This document shows, one piece after another, positions 44,413-52,954 of a stretch of 64,000 bases of DNA. A program made the position numbers and the translations under genes. Source of the DNA: Caulobacteraceae bacterium. GTDB lineage: Bacteria; Pseudomonadota; Alphaproteobacteria; Caulobacterales; Aquidulcibacteraceae. The stretch covers positions 68,622 to 132,621 of the forward strand of contig JADJCG010000017.1 of the NCBI GenBank assembly GCA_016703335.1, given 5' to 3'. Each line of letters begins with the position of its first letter. Position 1 is the first letter of the stretch. The notes beneath the pieces were generated by a model. It saw only the letters and a program-made list of their open reading frames with translations. It was not told the DNA's origin and made no database searches.

Positions 44413-45210
44413 ATGCGTTCGCCAGGACCGGCGTTCGATTTGCGCGCAGCACTGACGACAGAGTTGCGTGCGGCAATCGATGAATTGGAACTCGTGCACA
44501 ACGAGATTAAAGCGGTGCATCGTTGCCGCGTGCGTGTGAAGCGCGCCCGCGCGTTGTCACGCGTAGGTCGTGTATGCGCGCCGGGGCTCTCTTCGGTGTT
44601 TGTCGATTCAGCGCGGGCGCTGATGCGCAATCTGGCACTGGCGCGCGATCCAGCGGCGCTCAGCGAAGCGGCGCGCACCGCCGCTCGCAAAGGCGGCAAG
44701 AAATCTGCGATGGCGTTCGAGACCGTCGCGCATGCGATTGATGAAACGGCGGCGGCGCAGCCGACATTGAACTTGGAAGCGGCGCGCGCGGGGCTGAAAG
44801 ATTTGCTGGCGCTGGCGCAGGTGTGGCCAGAGGCGTCACACCGTCAGATCCGCCGTGGCGCCAAGCGGCTGGATCGTCGGGCCCGCCGCGCACGACGGCG
44901 CGGCGTTGACTCCGTCGACCCCGTGGAGCGTCATAAGTGGCGCTCGCGCGAGAAGGATCGCTTCTTCGCGGCATCCATTCTGAGCGAAGCTTGGCCGGGC
45001 AAGCGGCGACGCAAAACCTGCGAGAAGATTGGTGACGCGCTGGGCGGTGAGCGCGACGCGCTATTGTTGATGGAGCGGCTGGTGTCGGAGCCTGAATTGG
45101 CGGCCGATGAGCGCGATCTTCGCCGCACGTTGAAATCCCTCAACCGGCGGCGAGCCAAACTCGCGCGCCGGGCTGATAGGCTCGCTGAAAAGATGCGCCC
45201 AACGCCCTAG
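44413..45210 (+). CDS. CHAD-domain protein
   Basis: The 265-residue all-helical protein has the CHAD pattern of repeated basic/His helices: AVHRCRVRVKRARALSRVGR near 36 and HKWRSREKDRFFAASILSE near 178, with DALGGERDALLLMERL in the last third. CHAD domains bind inorganic polyphosphate through basic channels and target polyP granules. No CYTH triphosphatase partner is adjacent, so it is a stand-alone CHAD protein. It follows the thioesterase by 23 bases and may be co-transcribed. Confidence 0.88.
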   Translation: MRSPGPAFDLRAALTTELRAAIDELELVHNEIKAVHRCRVRVKRARALSRVGRVCAPGLSSVFVDSARALMRNLALARDPAALSEAARTAARKGGKKSAMAFETVAHAIDETAAAQPTLNLEAARAGLKDLLALAQVWPEASHRQIRRGAKRLDRRARRARRRGVDSVDPVERHKWRSREKDRFFAASILSEAWPGKRRRKTCEKIGDALGGERDALLLMERLVSEPELAADERDLRRTLKSLNRRRAKLARRADRLAEKMRPTP

Positions 45211-45245
45211 CCGGAACTTGCGCCAGCGCTGATCGTTCAGACGGA

Positions 45246-45593
45246 ATGAAACCTGCAACGCGCGCGTTCACTAAGTTCGCCGGCGCCGTGTCCAAATGGA
45301 CCGGCCGGCCGCTCGCGTTCATTCTGTGCTTAACCCTCGTTGTGCTTTGGGCGGTGTCTGGACCGCTGTTCGGCTTCTCTGACACTTGGCAGCTCGTCAT
45401 CAACACAACGACGACCATCGTCACGTTCCTGATGGTGTTTCTGATCCAGAATTCGCAGAACCGCGACAGCGCCGCTATTCAGGCGTTCGAGCACCTCAGC
45501 GACGAGGAGCTTGAGAATATCCTCAAACGCGTCGAGCGTAACGCCGAGAAACTGCACGCTGAGCGGCGCAAGGGCACTAAGGCCCATGCTTAG
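45246..45593 (+). CDS. Low-affinity iron permease family protein
   Basis: The 115-residue protein has two membrane helices (LAFILCLTLVVLWAVSGPLF and LVINTTTTIVTFLMVFLIQN), followed by NSQNRDSAAIQAFEHLSDEELENI, the hallmark of the small bacterial members of the low-affinity Fe permease family. The fungal members move Fe(II); for the bacterial short form this is not established. It converges on the CNT transporter with a 4-base overlap. Confidence 0.9.
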   Translation: MKPATRAFTKFAGAVSKWTGRPLAFILCLTLVVLWAVSGPLFGFSDTWQLVINTTTTIVTFLMVFLIQNSQNRDSAAIQAFEHLSDEELENILKRVERNAEKLHAERRKGTKAHA

Positions 45594-46864
45594 CCGAACA
45601 GACCTTCCGGCATCGCGGCGACGACCGCCGCAGTCATCAAAGTCGCCATAAATCCAGGCAACAGCGCTTTCCAGGCTAACGACATGATCTCCGCGCGCCG
45701 TTCGGGCATGAGCACCGTCATGCCGCCGGTCATGATACCGACCGACGCGACGTTCGCGAATCCGCAAATGGCGTAGGTCAGGATCATGCGCGATCGCTCG
45801 CTCATCTCATCAGCGGGAATGGCGCCGAGTTCGATGTAGGCGATGAACTCTGTGAGGAAGAGTTTCGTGCCGAGTATATTCCCCGCCTGCAGCGATTCAT
45901 TCCACGGCACGCCGATCATGTAAGCGACCGGCGCGAAGACGTAGCCGAAGAGAAGCTGCAGCGTTACGGGCTCGCCGTTGATCGGCGGCGCGAGCCCCAG
46001 AAGATTGTTTACGATCCAAACGAAGGCGACGAACACGATGATGAACGCGGCGACGTTGACCGCCACCATCACGCCATCCTGGACGCCGCGCGTGATGGCA
46101 TCCATGGAGCTTTCATACTTGAGCGCGGTGGCGTGGTCGTACGGCGTACCGGCCTTATGCTCTTCGGGGATCATGATGCGCGCGAGCAAAATCCCGGCGG
46201 GCGCTGAGATGATTGAAGCGACGAGGACGTGGCCTGCCGCGTTCGGCAGCACCGGCGCGAGGATGACGGCGTACGCGACCATCGTGGAGCCGGCGACGGT
46301 GGCGAGGCCAACCACCATCATCAGGAAAAGCTCAGCGCGCGAGAGCTTGTCGAGGTAGGCGCGAATGACAATCGGGCTTTCCACCATGCCCATGAAGATG
46401 TTGGCGGCAACGGCAAGCGCTGAGGCGCCGCCGAGGTTCATGGTCTTTTCAAAGACGAAGCCGAACGCCTGCGTCAGCCATTTCAGGATGCCCCAGTGCC
46501 ATAGGAGAGCCGATAGCGCGGAGATCACGAGAATGAGCGGCAGTACCCGGAAGCCGAAGATAAAGGGCGCGTTGGCGGCGATGGCGCCGTAGGGCTGATC
46601 GCCGCCGCTCAAATAGCCGAACACGAATTGCGCGCCGCGATCTGCCGCGTTGGCGAGGCCATCCACCGCTGAGGTGACGCCCGCGAGCACCGCATGCGAA
46701 TTGGGGATCGCAAACAGCAGCAGCACCAAACCTGCCTGCACACCGAGCGCGCCAATTGTCAGCCAGAACGGAAAGCGCCGCTTGTTCTCGGAGAAAACCC
46801 AGGCGATCAGAATGATCAGCGCGATCGCAATCAAGCTTCGCGCGTTCTCGAACGAATAGATCAA
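45590..46864 (-). CDS. Concentrative nucleoside transporter (CNT/NupC family)
   Basis: The 424-residue membrane protein has about ten predicted helices. The family order is seen: GGDQPYGAIAANAPFIFGFRVLP, GILKWLTQAFGFVFEKTMNL, MVESPIVIRAYLDKLSRAEL (ligand-binding helix region) and the CGFANVASVGIMTGG signature near the C-terminus. It imports nucleosides with sodium or protons. The start codon is TTG at 46864. No nucleoside catabolic gene is adjacent. Confidence 0.93.
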   Translation of the reverse strand: MIYSFENARSLIAIALIILIAWVFSENKRRFPFWLTIGALGVQAGLVLLLFAIPNSHAVLAGVTSAVDGLANAADRGAQFVFGYLSGGDQPYGAIAANAPFIFGFRVLPLILVISALSALLWHWGILKWLTQAFGFVFEKTMNLGGASALAVAANIFMGMVESPIVIRAYLDKLSRAELFLMMVVGLATVAGSTMVAYAVILAPVLPNAAGHVLVASIISAPAGILLARIMIPEEHKAGTPYDHATALKYESSMDAITRGVQDGVMVAVNVAAFIIVFVAFVWIVNNLLGLAPPINGEPVTLQLLFGYVFAPVAYMIGVPWNESLQAGNILGTKLFLTEFIAYIELGAIPADEMSERSRMILTYAICGFANVASVGIMTGGMTVLMPERRAEIMSLAWKALLPGFMATLMTAAVVAAMPEGLFG

Positions 46865-46973
46865 CGACAGCCCCGCTTTTCCGTAACGCTAGTGCGACGC
46901 TATGAGCGGCGCAATCGCTTGACGACCACGAAGGCCGGACACATCAAACCTTCACAAAATGGAGACTTTTCAG

Positions 46974-47876
46974 ATGAGCGACGACATCCGCTTCGACGGC
47001 CAAGTAGTGATCGTAACCGGCGCCGGCGGCGGGCTTGGGCGCAGTCACGCGCTGGAGTTTGCGAAGCGCGGCGCGAAGGTCGTTGTGAACGACCTGGGCG
47101 GCACGCTCGATGGCTCAGGCGGATCGTCGGCGGCAGCAGAAGCTGTTGTCGCTGAGATCGTTGCCGCTGGCGGTGAAGCGATCGCTGACGGCGCATCGGT
47201 CACGAACGATGCCGGCGTGACCGCGATGGTCGAGCGCACGATGGCCAAGTGGGGCCGCATCGATGTGCTGATCGCGAACGCGGGCATCCTCCGCGACAAA
47301 AGCTTCTCGAAGATGGAGCTCAGCGACTTCTCCACCGTCGTCGATGTGCACCTGATGGGCACGGTGAAGCCGTTGAAGGCCGTCTGGGAGATCATGAAGG
47401 CGCAAGGCTACGGCCGCATCATCTTCACCACCTCCTCATCCGGCCTGTTTGGCAACTTCGGTCAGGCCAATTACGGCGCGGCGAAGCTCTCGCTCGTCGG
47501 CCTCATGAACACGATCAAGATCGAAGGCGCCAAGAACGACATTCGCATCAATGCGATCTCGCCGGTGGCGGCGACGCGCATGACCGAAAACTTGATGCCG
47601 CCGGCAATGCTCGAAAAGCTTGGACCGGAACAGGTGACGCCGGGCGTCGTTTATCTCGCATCCAAGGACGGGCCCAACGGCGCGATCCTGACGGCGGGCG
47701 CTGGCGTTTTTGCTCTCGCCCAGATCACCGAGACCGAGGGCGCCTATCTCGGCCAAGGCGCAAGCGCGGAGGCGGTGCGAGACCATTGGGCCCAGATCAC
47801 GGACGAGACGGGTCGCGACGCCTATACGGGCGGCAACATGCAGACCCAGAAATTCATGCGCAAATTGATGGGCTGA
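46974..47876 (+). CDS. SDR-family oxidoreductase, MFE-2/3-hydroxyacyl-CoA dehydrogenase-like
   Basis: The 300-residue protein has VVIVTGAGGGLGRSHALEFA (NAD-binding TGxxxGxG), VVVNDLGG (Asp selects NAD), VLIANAGILRDKSF (NAG), and the catalytic set TSSSGLFGNFGQANYGAAK (Ser, YxxxK). The layout with NDLGGTxDGSGGSSxAA is typical of the dehydrogenase domain of peroxisomal multifunctional enzyme 2, which acts on 3-hydroxyacyl-CoA. The first ATG at 46959 is followed by a better placed one at 46974. Together with nearby acyl-CoA dehydrogenases it suggests beta-oxidation. Confidence 0.93.
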   Translation: MSDDIRFDGQVVIVTGAGGGLGRSHALEFAKRGAKVVVNDLGGTLDGSGGSSAAAEAVVAEIVAAGGEAIADGASVTNDAGVTAMVERTMAKWGRIDVLIANAGILRDKSFSKMELSDFSTVVDVHLMGTVKPLKAVWEIMKAQGYGRIIFTTSSSGLFGNFGQANYGAAKLSLVGLMNTIKIEGAKNDIRINAISPVAATRMTENLMPPAMLEKLGPEQVTPGVVYLASKDGPNGAILTAGAGVFALAQITETEGAYLGQGASAEAVRDHWAQITDETGRDAYTGGNMQTQKFMRKLMG

Positions 47877-47981
47877 CGCGGCGTAATCTGCTGCCTTGCG
47901 GCAACGGGATACGTTTCCGGATGGCAGATGACCCGTTTTAGGCATGCCCTCAGCGGCAGTCTCGGTTAGTAACGCCGCCGC

Positions 47982-49961
47982 ATGCTGTTTTTCGCCCTCC
48001 TCGCGATCCAAACCGCCACCGCTCTCGCGGCAGGCGTTTGGTTCTGGCGTCGGCTTGAACGGCAGCAAGCCGAGATCGCAGACCTGCGCGAGGCGCTAGC
48101 CGAGAAAAGCGTTAAACGCGCCAAGGTCGCTAGCGCACGTGGCGCGACGGCCGAAGTGATCCCGCTCGTCGCCGAAGCTGAAGCGGCGCCAAGCGAACGC
48201 GCACAGCGCGCTTGGAATTTGCCAGCGACGCCGACTTTTACTGTGCCGACGGCAGGCATCTCGGTTGAAACCGCGCGCGGCCTGACACTCGGCATTCTTG
48301 CTATCGCACCGGCGCTTGGCTTTGCCTTCAGCGCCAGCGCTGCGACGATCGTCGCGTGTGGCCTCGCGATCGGCGCCGCCATGATGGCGATTGCGCATCG
48401 GCCGATGTGGCGCGCTGCGGCGTGGGCCGCCGTTGCGACTTCCGGCGCGTGGGCGCTGATCGGTTTTGCGATTGGCTCCGCTGCTGCTGATCCTGCGAGC
48501 TATTCGATTTGTGTCGCACTGGCGGCGCTGACTGGCCTGGTGCACGCGCACAGCCACCGGGTCAGCACCGGCATCACCATGACATTGATCATGACCATCG
48601 CCGCGCTCGCGCTTTCGCTGCAGGCGGGCATGGTCAGCGCGGCCGGGATTGCATTTGGCGTGATCGTCGCGGCGGCCGCGATTACTGGCGCGCTGAGCTT
48701 ACGGCTCGAGAGTTTGCATCTTGGCGCCTTCGGGACGGCGCTGCTTGGCCTGTTCGTTCTGAGCGGGCAGCCCAGCGCTGCGATCTGGTTCACGCCGGTG
48801 ACCGCTTGGGCGGGCGCGATCTTCTTTGCCATCGCCGCCATTCGCGTGCCTCAGCAAGGCGCGCGCGGTGTTGCGCTGGCCGGCACGGGCACGCTTGCGC
48901 CACTCGCGGCGATCACGGCGCTCTATTTCTCGCACCACGGCCTCTCCGATCGCTACGCGGCCGCGGGCGGCTTCGCCGTGCTTGCGGCATTGTTCGCGGG
49001 CGTGATCATCGCTGCAACGCTGCGGCGCGAACGCGGCCTCGATGGCCTGAAGGCGACGCTGTGGGTGTTGATGGCGGCCGTGTTTACGGCGTTTGCCGCC
49101 GCTGTCGCGATGGCCCTGCCGTCATGGCTCGCGGTGAGCGCCTTTGCGCTTGCAGCTCTGGCGCTTAGCGCAATCGATCTCGGCCTGCCGTCCCGCGCTT
49201 GGCGCGCATTTGCGTGCCTCAGCAGCATTTTCGCGCTGATCTTTGCATTCGCCGCAGCGCACGCGTTGCTCAACGAAACCAGTGATTGGCCGCCGCTTGC
49301 ACTGATCGCCACCGGCTTCGTTGCGCCGTCCGCAATCATTGGCGCCGCAGCTTTGGCCGGAAAGCGCCGGCTAGCGCGCATGAGTGCAGGCTTCCTGGAA
49401 AGCGCTGCAATCGTGCTCGGCGTCGCCGCTGCGGATCTGGCTGTGCGCGTCGTTTACGCGGGCGGCGCGGTGATGCTTGAGCCGATCAGCTTTGCCGAGT
49501 TCGGCGCGCACGTCGGCGTGTGGCTTCTCGCTGCGCTTGGATTGCGAATGCGGGCACGGCACGGGGCGCGGCGTGTGCGCATTGCGTTTGCCAACGTCAT
49601 GCTGGTGGTCGCGATCGGCGTTCTACTGGCGGCGGCGGCGCTCTGGATGCTGCCGTTCTGGAACTCTCGGCAATCGCCGGCGCCGTTCATTTCGCGCGAC
49701 ACATTTGGTTTCCTCGTACCCGGCCTCATCTTGCTCGCGCACGTTCAATTCTGGCGCAGCCGCGCAGCTGAACCGCAGACACGGCTGGCCTTGGCATCGG
49801 GCGCGCTTCTGATCGCAGCGTTCGTGACGTTGGAAGTCACGCGCGCAGATGGCGACGCGGATTGGCTGGGCGCTGTTGTCGGCGCGCTGTCGTTCGCGGC
49901 AGCGATTGGCGTGAACTTCGTACCGGGCGTCGTCCGCCGGCGTCAGTCCACTTCCAAGTAA
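47982..49961 (+). CDS. DUF2339 polytopic membrane protein
   Basis: The 659-residue protein starts with a membrane helix and coiled segment (RRLERQQAEIADLREALAEK), followed by about 16-20 hydrophobic helices to the C-terminus (for example GLTLGILAIAPALGFAFSA and GIAFGVIVAAAAITGALSL). This is the layout of the DUF2339 family of large inner-membrane proteins with unknown function. Its last 19 bases overlap the monooxygenase gene on the opposite strand. No substrate-binding motif is visible; a transporter or envelope role is possible. Confidence 0.85.
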   Translation: MLFFALLAIQTATALAAGVWFWRRLERQQAEIADLREALAEKSVKRAKVASARGATAEVIPLVAEAEAAPSERAQRAWNLPATPTFTVPTAGISVETARGLTLGILAIAPALGFAFSASAATIVACGLAIGAAMMAIAHRPMWRAAAWAAVATSGAWALIGFAIGSAAADPASYSICVALAALTGLVHAHSHRVSTGITMTLIMTIAALALSLQAGMVSAAGIAFGVIVAAAAITGALSLRLESLHLGAFGTALLGLFVLSGQPSAAIWFTPVTAWAGAIFFAIAAIRVPQQGARGVALAGTGTLAPLAAITALYFSHHGLSDRYAAAGGFAVLAALFAGVIIAATLRRERGLDGLKATLWVLMAAVFTAFAAAVAMALPSWLAVSAFALAALALSAIDLGLPSRAWRAFACLSSIFALIFAFAAAHALLNETSDWPPLALIATGFVAPSAIIGAAALAGKRRLARMSAGFLESAAIVLGVAAADLAVRVVYAGGAVMLEPISFAEFGAHVGVWLLAALGLRMRARHGARRVRIAFANVMLVVAIGVLLAAAALWMLPFWNSRQSPAPFISRDTFGFLVPGLILLAHVQFWRSRAAEPQTRLALASGALLIAAFVTLEVTRADGDADWLGAVVGALSFAAAIGVNFVPGVVRRRQSTSK

Positions 49962-50281
49962 AGCTCCATCGCGATTGGCGACGCGAGCAGCGCGTTGATG
50001 CGCGGCATCGCGCGTTTCAAGTGCGGCGTATCTGCGTGGCCCTGGAATGCCGTCCAATCGGCAAACCGCGCATGCACGGCAAAATGGTCCATTGAACCCA
50101 TCGCGCGTGTCACGTGATAGAACGTGCAGCCATCTTCCTCATTGCGCACCCGGTGCGCGAGATCGCTGAGGATGGAGGCAAACTCGGCGGACTTACCGCT
50201 CAGCGTTTCGACGCGAACAATCGCGCACACCGCCCCTTGAGGTGATGACCGCTTTCGCTGATCTGGTTTCTGTTCGCCCAT
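49943..50281 (-). CDS. Antibiotic biosynthesis monooxygenase-like (ABM) protein
   Basis: From the ATG at 50281 the 112-residue protein has CAIVRVETLSGKSAEFASIL, EEDGCTFYHVTRAMGSMDHF and FADWTAFQGHADTPHLKRAM, the dimeric ferredoxin-like fold of ABM/YgiN quinol monooxygenases. It likely oxidises a quinol or an aromatic compound. A longer frame starts at 50326. The ending overlaps the DUF2339 gene. Confidence 0.87.
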   Translation of the reverse strand: MGEQKPDQRKRSSPQGAVCAIVRVETLSGKSAEFASILSDLAHRVRNEEDGCTFYHVTRAMGSMDHFAVHARFADWTAFQGHADTPHLKRAMPRINALLASPIAMELYLEVD

Positions 50282-50362
50282 GCGTAAGCCACCCCCCGGT
50301 GAGCAATACGCAATGTTAGGCAGCAAGTTTTATTCACCGCAACCCTGTGCGGCAGAGGAACC

Positions 50363-50833
50363 TCAGCTGCCCCAGCAGCCGTAAGCCACTTCACGCATCT
50401 TCGCCGGGCCGCCGTCCGAATAGGTCACCGTCTGATTGTTGACGGTGATCGAGAGGCGATCGTTCGGCTGCACAGCCGCGAGAATTGGCGGGCGTTGCGG
50501 AAGATTGATGACAACGGTGCGGTTGCGGCCACGGCCCTCGATGGTCATCGGAACGTTCACGCTCATCGCGCCAATGCGCACCGCAGCTTGGGTGGCGCCG
50601 CGCAAACCACGTGCGCCACGGGCTTGAGCGATCGTGTAATCGGTGAGGACAATATCGCCCGTTGGCGGACGGCACGTCAGCGTCGCCGCCACGCGGCCAC
50701 GGCTATCGTGCTGGGTCGCGGTCGCCACGCCAGCCGTATAGGCGTAGCTCCAGCCTTCTTGTTGTTGTGCGGGAGCGACGCTCGGCGCTGCCAAAGCCAT
50801 CGCACAAACGACACCAACCAAAAGCTTCCGCAT
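50363..50833 (-). CDS. Exported hypothetical protein
   Basis: The 156-residue protein has a signal peptide (MRKLLVGVVCAMALAAPSVA) with cleavage near APAQ, then WSYAYTAGVATATQHDSRGR, VNVPMTIEGRGRNRTVVINL and RLSITVNNQTVTYSDGG, a beta-rich pattern. GGAGGAG lies 8 bases before the ATG. I do not recognise a family. The mature part has two cysteines (LTCRP and YGCWG) that may form a disulfide. No operon partner is evident. Confidence 0.72.
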   Translation of the reverse strand: MRKLLVGVVCAMALAAPSVAPAQQQEGWSYAYTAGVATATQHDSRGRVAATLTCRPPTGDIVLTDYTIAQARGARGLRGATQAAVRIGAMSVNVPMTIEGRGRNRTVVINLPQRPPILAAVQPNDRLSITVNNQTVTYSDGGPAKMREVAYGCWGS

Positions 50834-50935
50834 TCAGGCACTCCTCCCGCGTTCTCGCGGCGGCTCTGTAGCACGCCGTGGGGCTGGGGTGCGATGCCTC
50901 AAAGCGGTTTAAGCTTCGTAATAATCAGCGGATAA

Positions 50936-51421
50936 TCAGCTGGCGCAAGCCAACAAATTGCCACCTTGTTCCAGCTCCAGCAGGATTTGCTTGCGCTCCA
51001 TACCGCCGCCGAAGCCCGTGAGGCTGCCATTGGCGCCGATGACGCGATGGCACGGGATAATCACAGGAATCGGGTTGCGGCCGTTGGCGGCGCCGATGGC
51101 GCGCGTGGCCTTGGGTGAGCCGATAGCTTTGGCCTGCTGTGCATAAGATCGCGTTTCGCCGTACGGGATGGTTTGCAACGCGGCCCATGCCTTGCGCTGA
51201 AACTCAGTGCCCTGCGGATCGACCTTCACTTTGAACGTGGTGAGCTTGCCGGCGAAATATTGATCCAGTTCGCGGCGTGCTTGGTCGATGATCTTGTCGT
51301 TGCCGAGTTCGTATTGCGGCAGTGGATACTTGCCGCCCTCGAACTCGCATTGGATCAGCGCTTTGCCGTTCGAAGCAAGCGTGAGCGGGCCGATCGGACT
51401 GTCGTGAATTGCACTGATCAC
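50936..51421 (-). CDS. ogt: Methylated-DNA--protein-cysteine S-methyltransferase
   Basis: The 161-residue protein starts at GTG 51421, which overlaps the stop of the Ada-AlkA-like gene (GTGA), and is preceded by AAGGAA. It has SAIHDSPIGPLTLASNGKAL, the helix TEFQRKAWAALQTIPYGETR and the active-site loop IPVIIPCHRVIGANGSLTGF with the acceptor Cys. It repairs O6-methylguanine and O4-methylthymine by suicidal methyl transfer. The translational coupling to Ada-AlkA indicates a joint alkylation-repair operon. Confidence 0.95.
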   Translation of the reverse strand: MISAIHDSPIGPLTLASNGKALIQCEFEGGKYPLPQYELGNDKIIDQARRELDQYFAGKLTTFKVKVDPQGTEFQRKAWAALQTIPYGETRSYAQQAKAIGSPKATRAIGAANGRNPIPVIIPCHRVIGANGSLTGFGGGMERKQILLELEQGGNLLACAS

Positions 51422-52846
51422 GTCTGAATTCCTTTCTTCGCCACGCGCCGCCACAAGCGAATGGCTGCATACGCGCGCCAAGGTTTGAGATGCTCGAGCG
51501 TCTCGCCCTTGCGGCCGAGCGCGTTGATGAGCGCGATGTCTGTTGCTGGGTAAGCGTCGGGATCGCCGAGCGCGCGCATGGCGACATACTCGATGGTCCA
51601 TGGGCCGATGCCGGGGATCTCTGCAAGGGCCGCGCGGCCGGATGCATATGCGCGCGCGCGATCGGCAGCTTGCCGTCGCACGATGCCACGGCGAGACGAT
51701 GCAAAGTCTCGGCGCGCTTCATCGGCAAGCCGATCTTTGCGATCGCTGCGGGCGCCGGCGTTCGCGAGCGCGTGGCATCCGGGAACGCGCGGTCAGGCCT
51801 TCGGGGCCGCGCTCGAGCGCTGCGCCATAATTGGCGACCAAGCGTTCCGTCAGGGTGCGGGCGCCCTGCACTGTGACTTGCTGACCAAGCACCGCCCGGA
51901 TCGAGGTTTCAAAGCCATCCAGCGCGCCCGGTACCCGCACGCCCGGTTCAAGCTTCACGTCTTTTGCAAGCGATGTGTCCGTTGCCAGATGTGCGTCAAC
52001 GGCGGTCATTTCCGCATCGAGATCGAATGCGCCGCGCACGTTCGCGACGAGCGGGCGCAAGTGCGGGGCGAGGTTTTCTGAAAGCGTAAGCGCCAGGCCT
52101 TTCGGTCCCATGCCGATTTCCAGCCAACCGAGTGCATCGCCCCATTTGAGCACACGCGCGTAGGTTTTGCCGTCGGCGCGCTCAACGCCGGGCAACGCTC
52201 GCACGCCGAGAAATTGAAGCATTGGCGCGATGTTGTAGTCGCCGCGCGGCGAGAGGCTGACGGTGAAGGTCTCGCCCCGTGTCAGCGCTTTGCGCCCCCG
52301 CATCTTTGACGGCGGCGCGCCATAGCGATCTTTCATCGTCGCATTGAAACGACGGAGTGAACGGAAGCCGGAGGCGAACGCGATCTCGGTGATCGAGAGC
52401 GCGGTCTCGTTGAGCAGACGCCGCGCTGCGAGCAAGCGGCCTGTTTGCGCGATCTCGATGGGGCTAGCGCCGAACTGAGCGTTCATCACGCGGCGGAGAT
52501 GGCGCGAGGTGACGCCAAGGCCATCAGCGAGAGATTCCAAGCCTTGCTCTTCGAGTGCGCCGGCTTCGATCCGCGCATAAGCCGCGGCGGCTAGGCGCGC
52601 GGGTGCATCGATTGGCGCAAGGCCAGGCGCGCGCTCCGGTCGGCAGAGTAAGCACGGGCGAAAGCCTGCGCCCTCCGCGGCCGCGGCGGAGGGCCAGAAC
52701 GTCCGGTTCACGCGCTTAGGGGTCCGCGCCGGACATATGCAACGGCAGTAAATCCCGGTCGATTTCACGCCAACGTAGAAGCGTCCATCGAAGCGGCGGT
52801 CTTTCGCGTCGCACGCCGCGTGGCAGGTATCAGCGTCCAACATCAT
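51418..52846 (-). CDS. Ada N-terminal/AraC HTH/AlkA DNA glycosylase fusion, frameshifted twice
   Basis: The start MMLDADTCHAACDAKDRRFD near 52846 opens the Ada zinc domain with its four cysteines (STGIYCRCICPAR and FRPCLLCRPERAPG). The AraC-type HTH follows (SLADGLGVTSRHLRRVMNAQ, ITEIAFASGFRSLRRFNATM), then the AlkA N-terminal and HhH-GPD domains (RAVLGQQVTVQGARTLTERL). Frames break near 51795 and 51670; the last frame has LAEIPGIGPWTIEYVAMRAL (helix-hairpin-helix and catalytic Asp region) and RRVAKKGIQT. The restored length is about 475 residues. It senses methyl phosphotriesters, activates repair genes and excises 3-methyladenine. Ogt is encoded separately just downstream. Confidence 0.9.
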
Positions 52847-52954
52847 GGGCCGAATATGAGCCCTTTCGCCTCGCCCGTCTCGCCGGATTCGGACATACTT
52901 TGCAGACCGCAACGTCAGCCGGTTTAGCTAAGGCCGGCCGAGGGGGAGTTTGCG

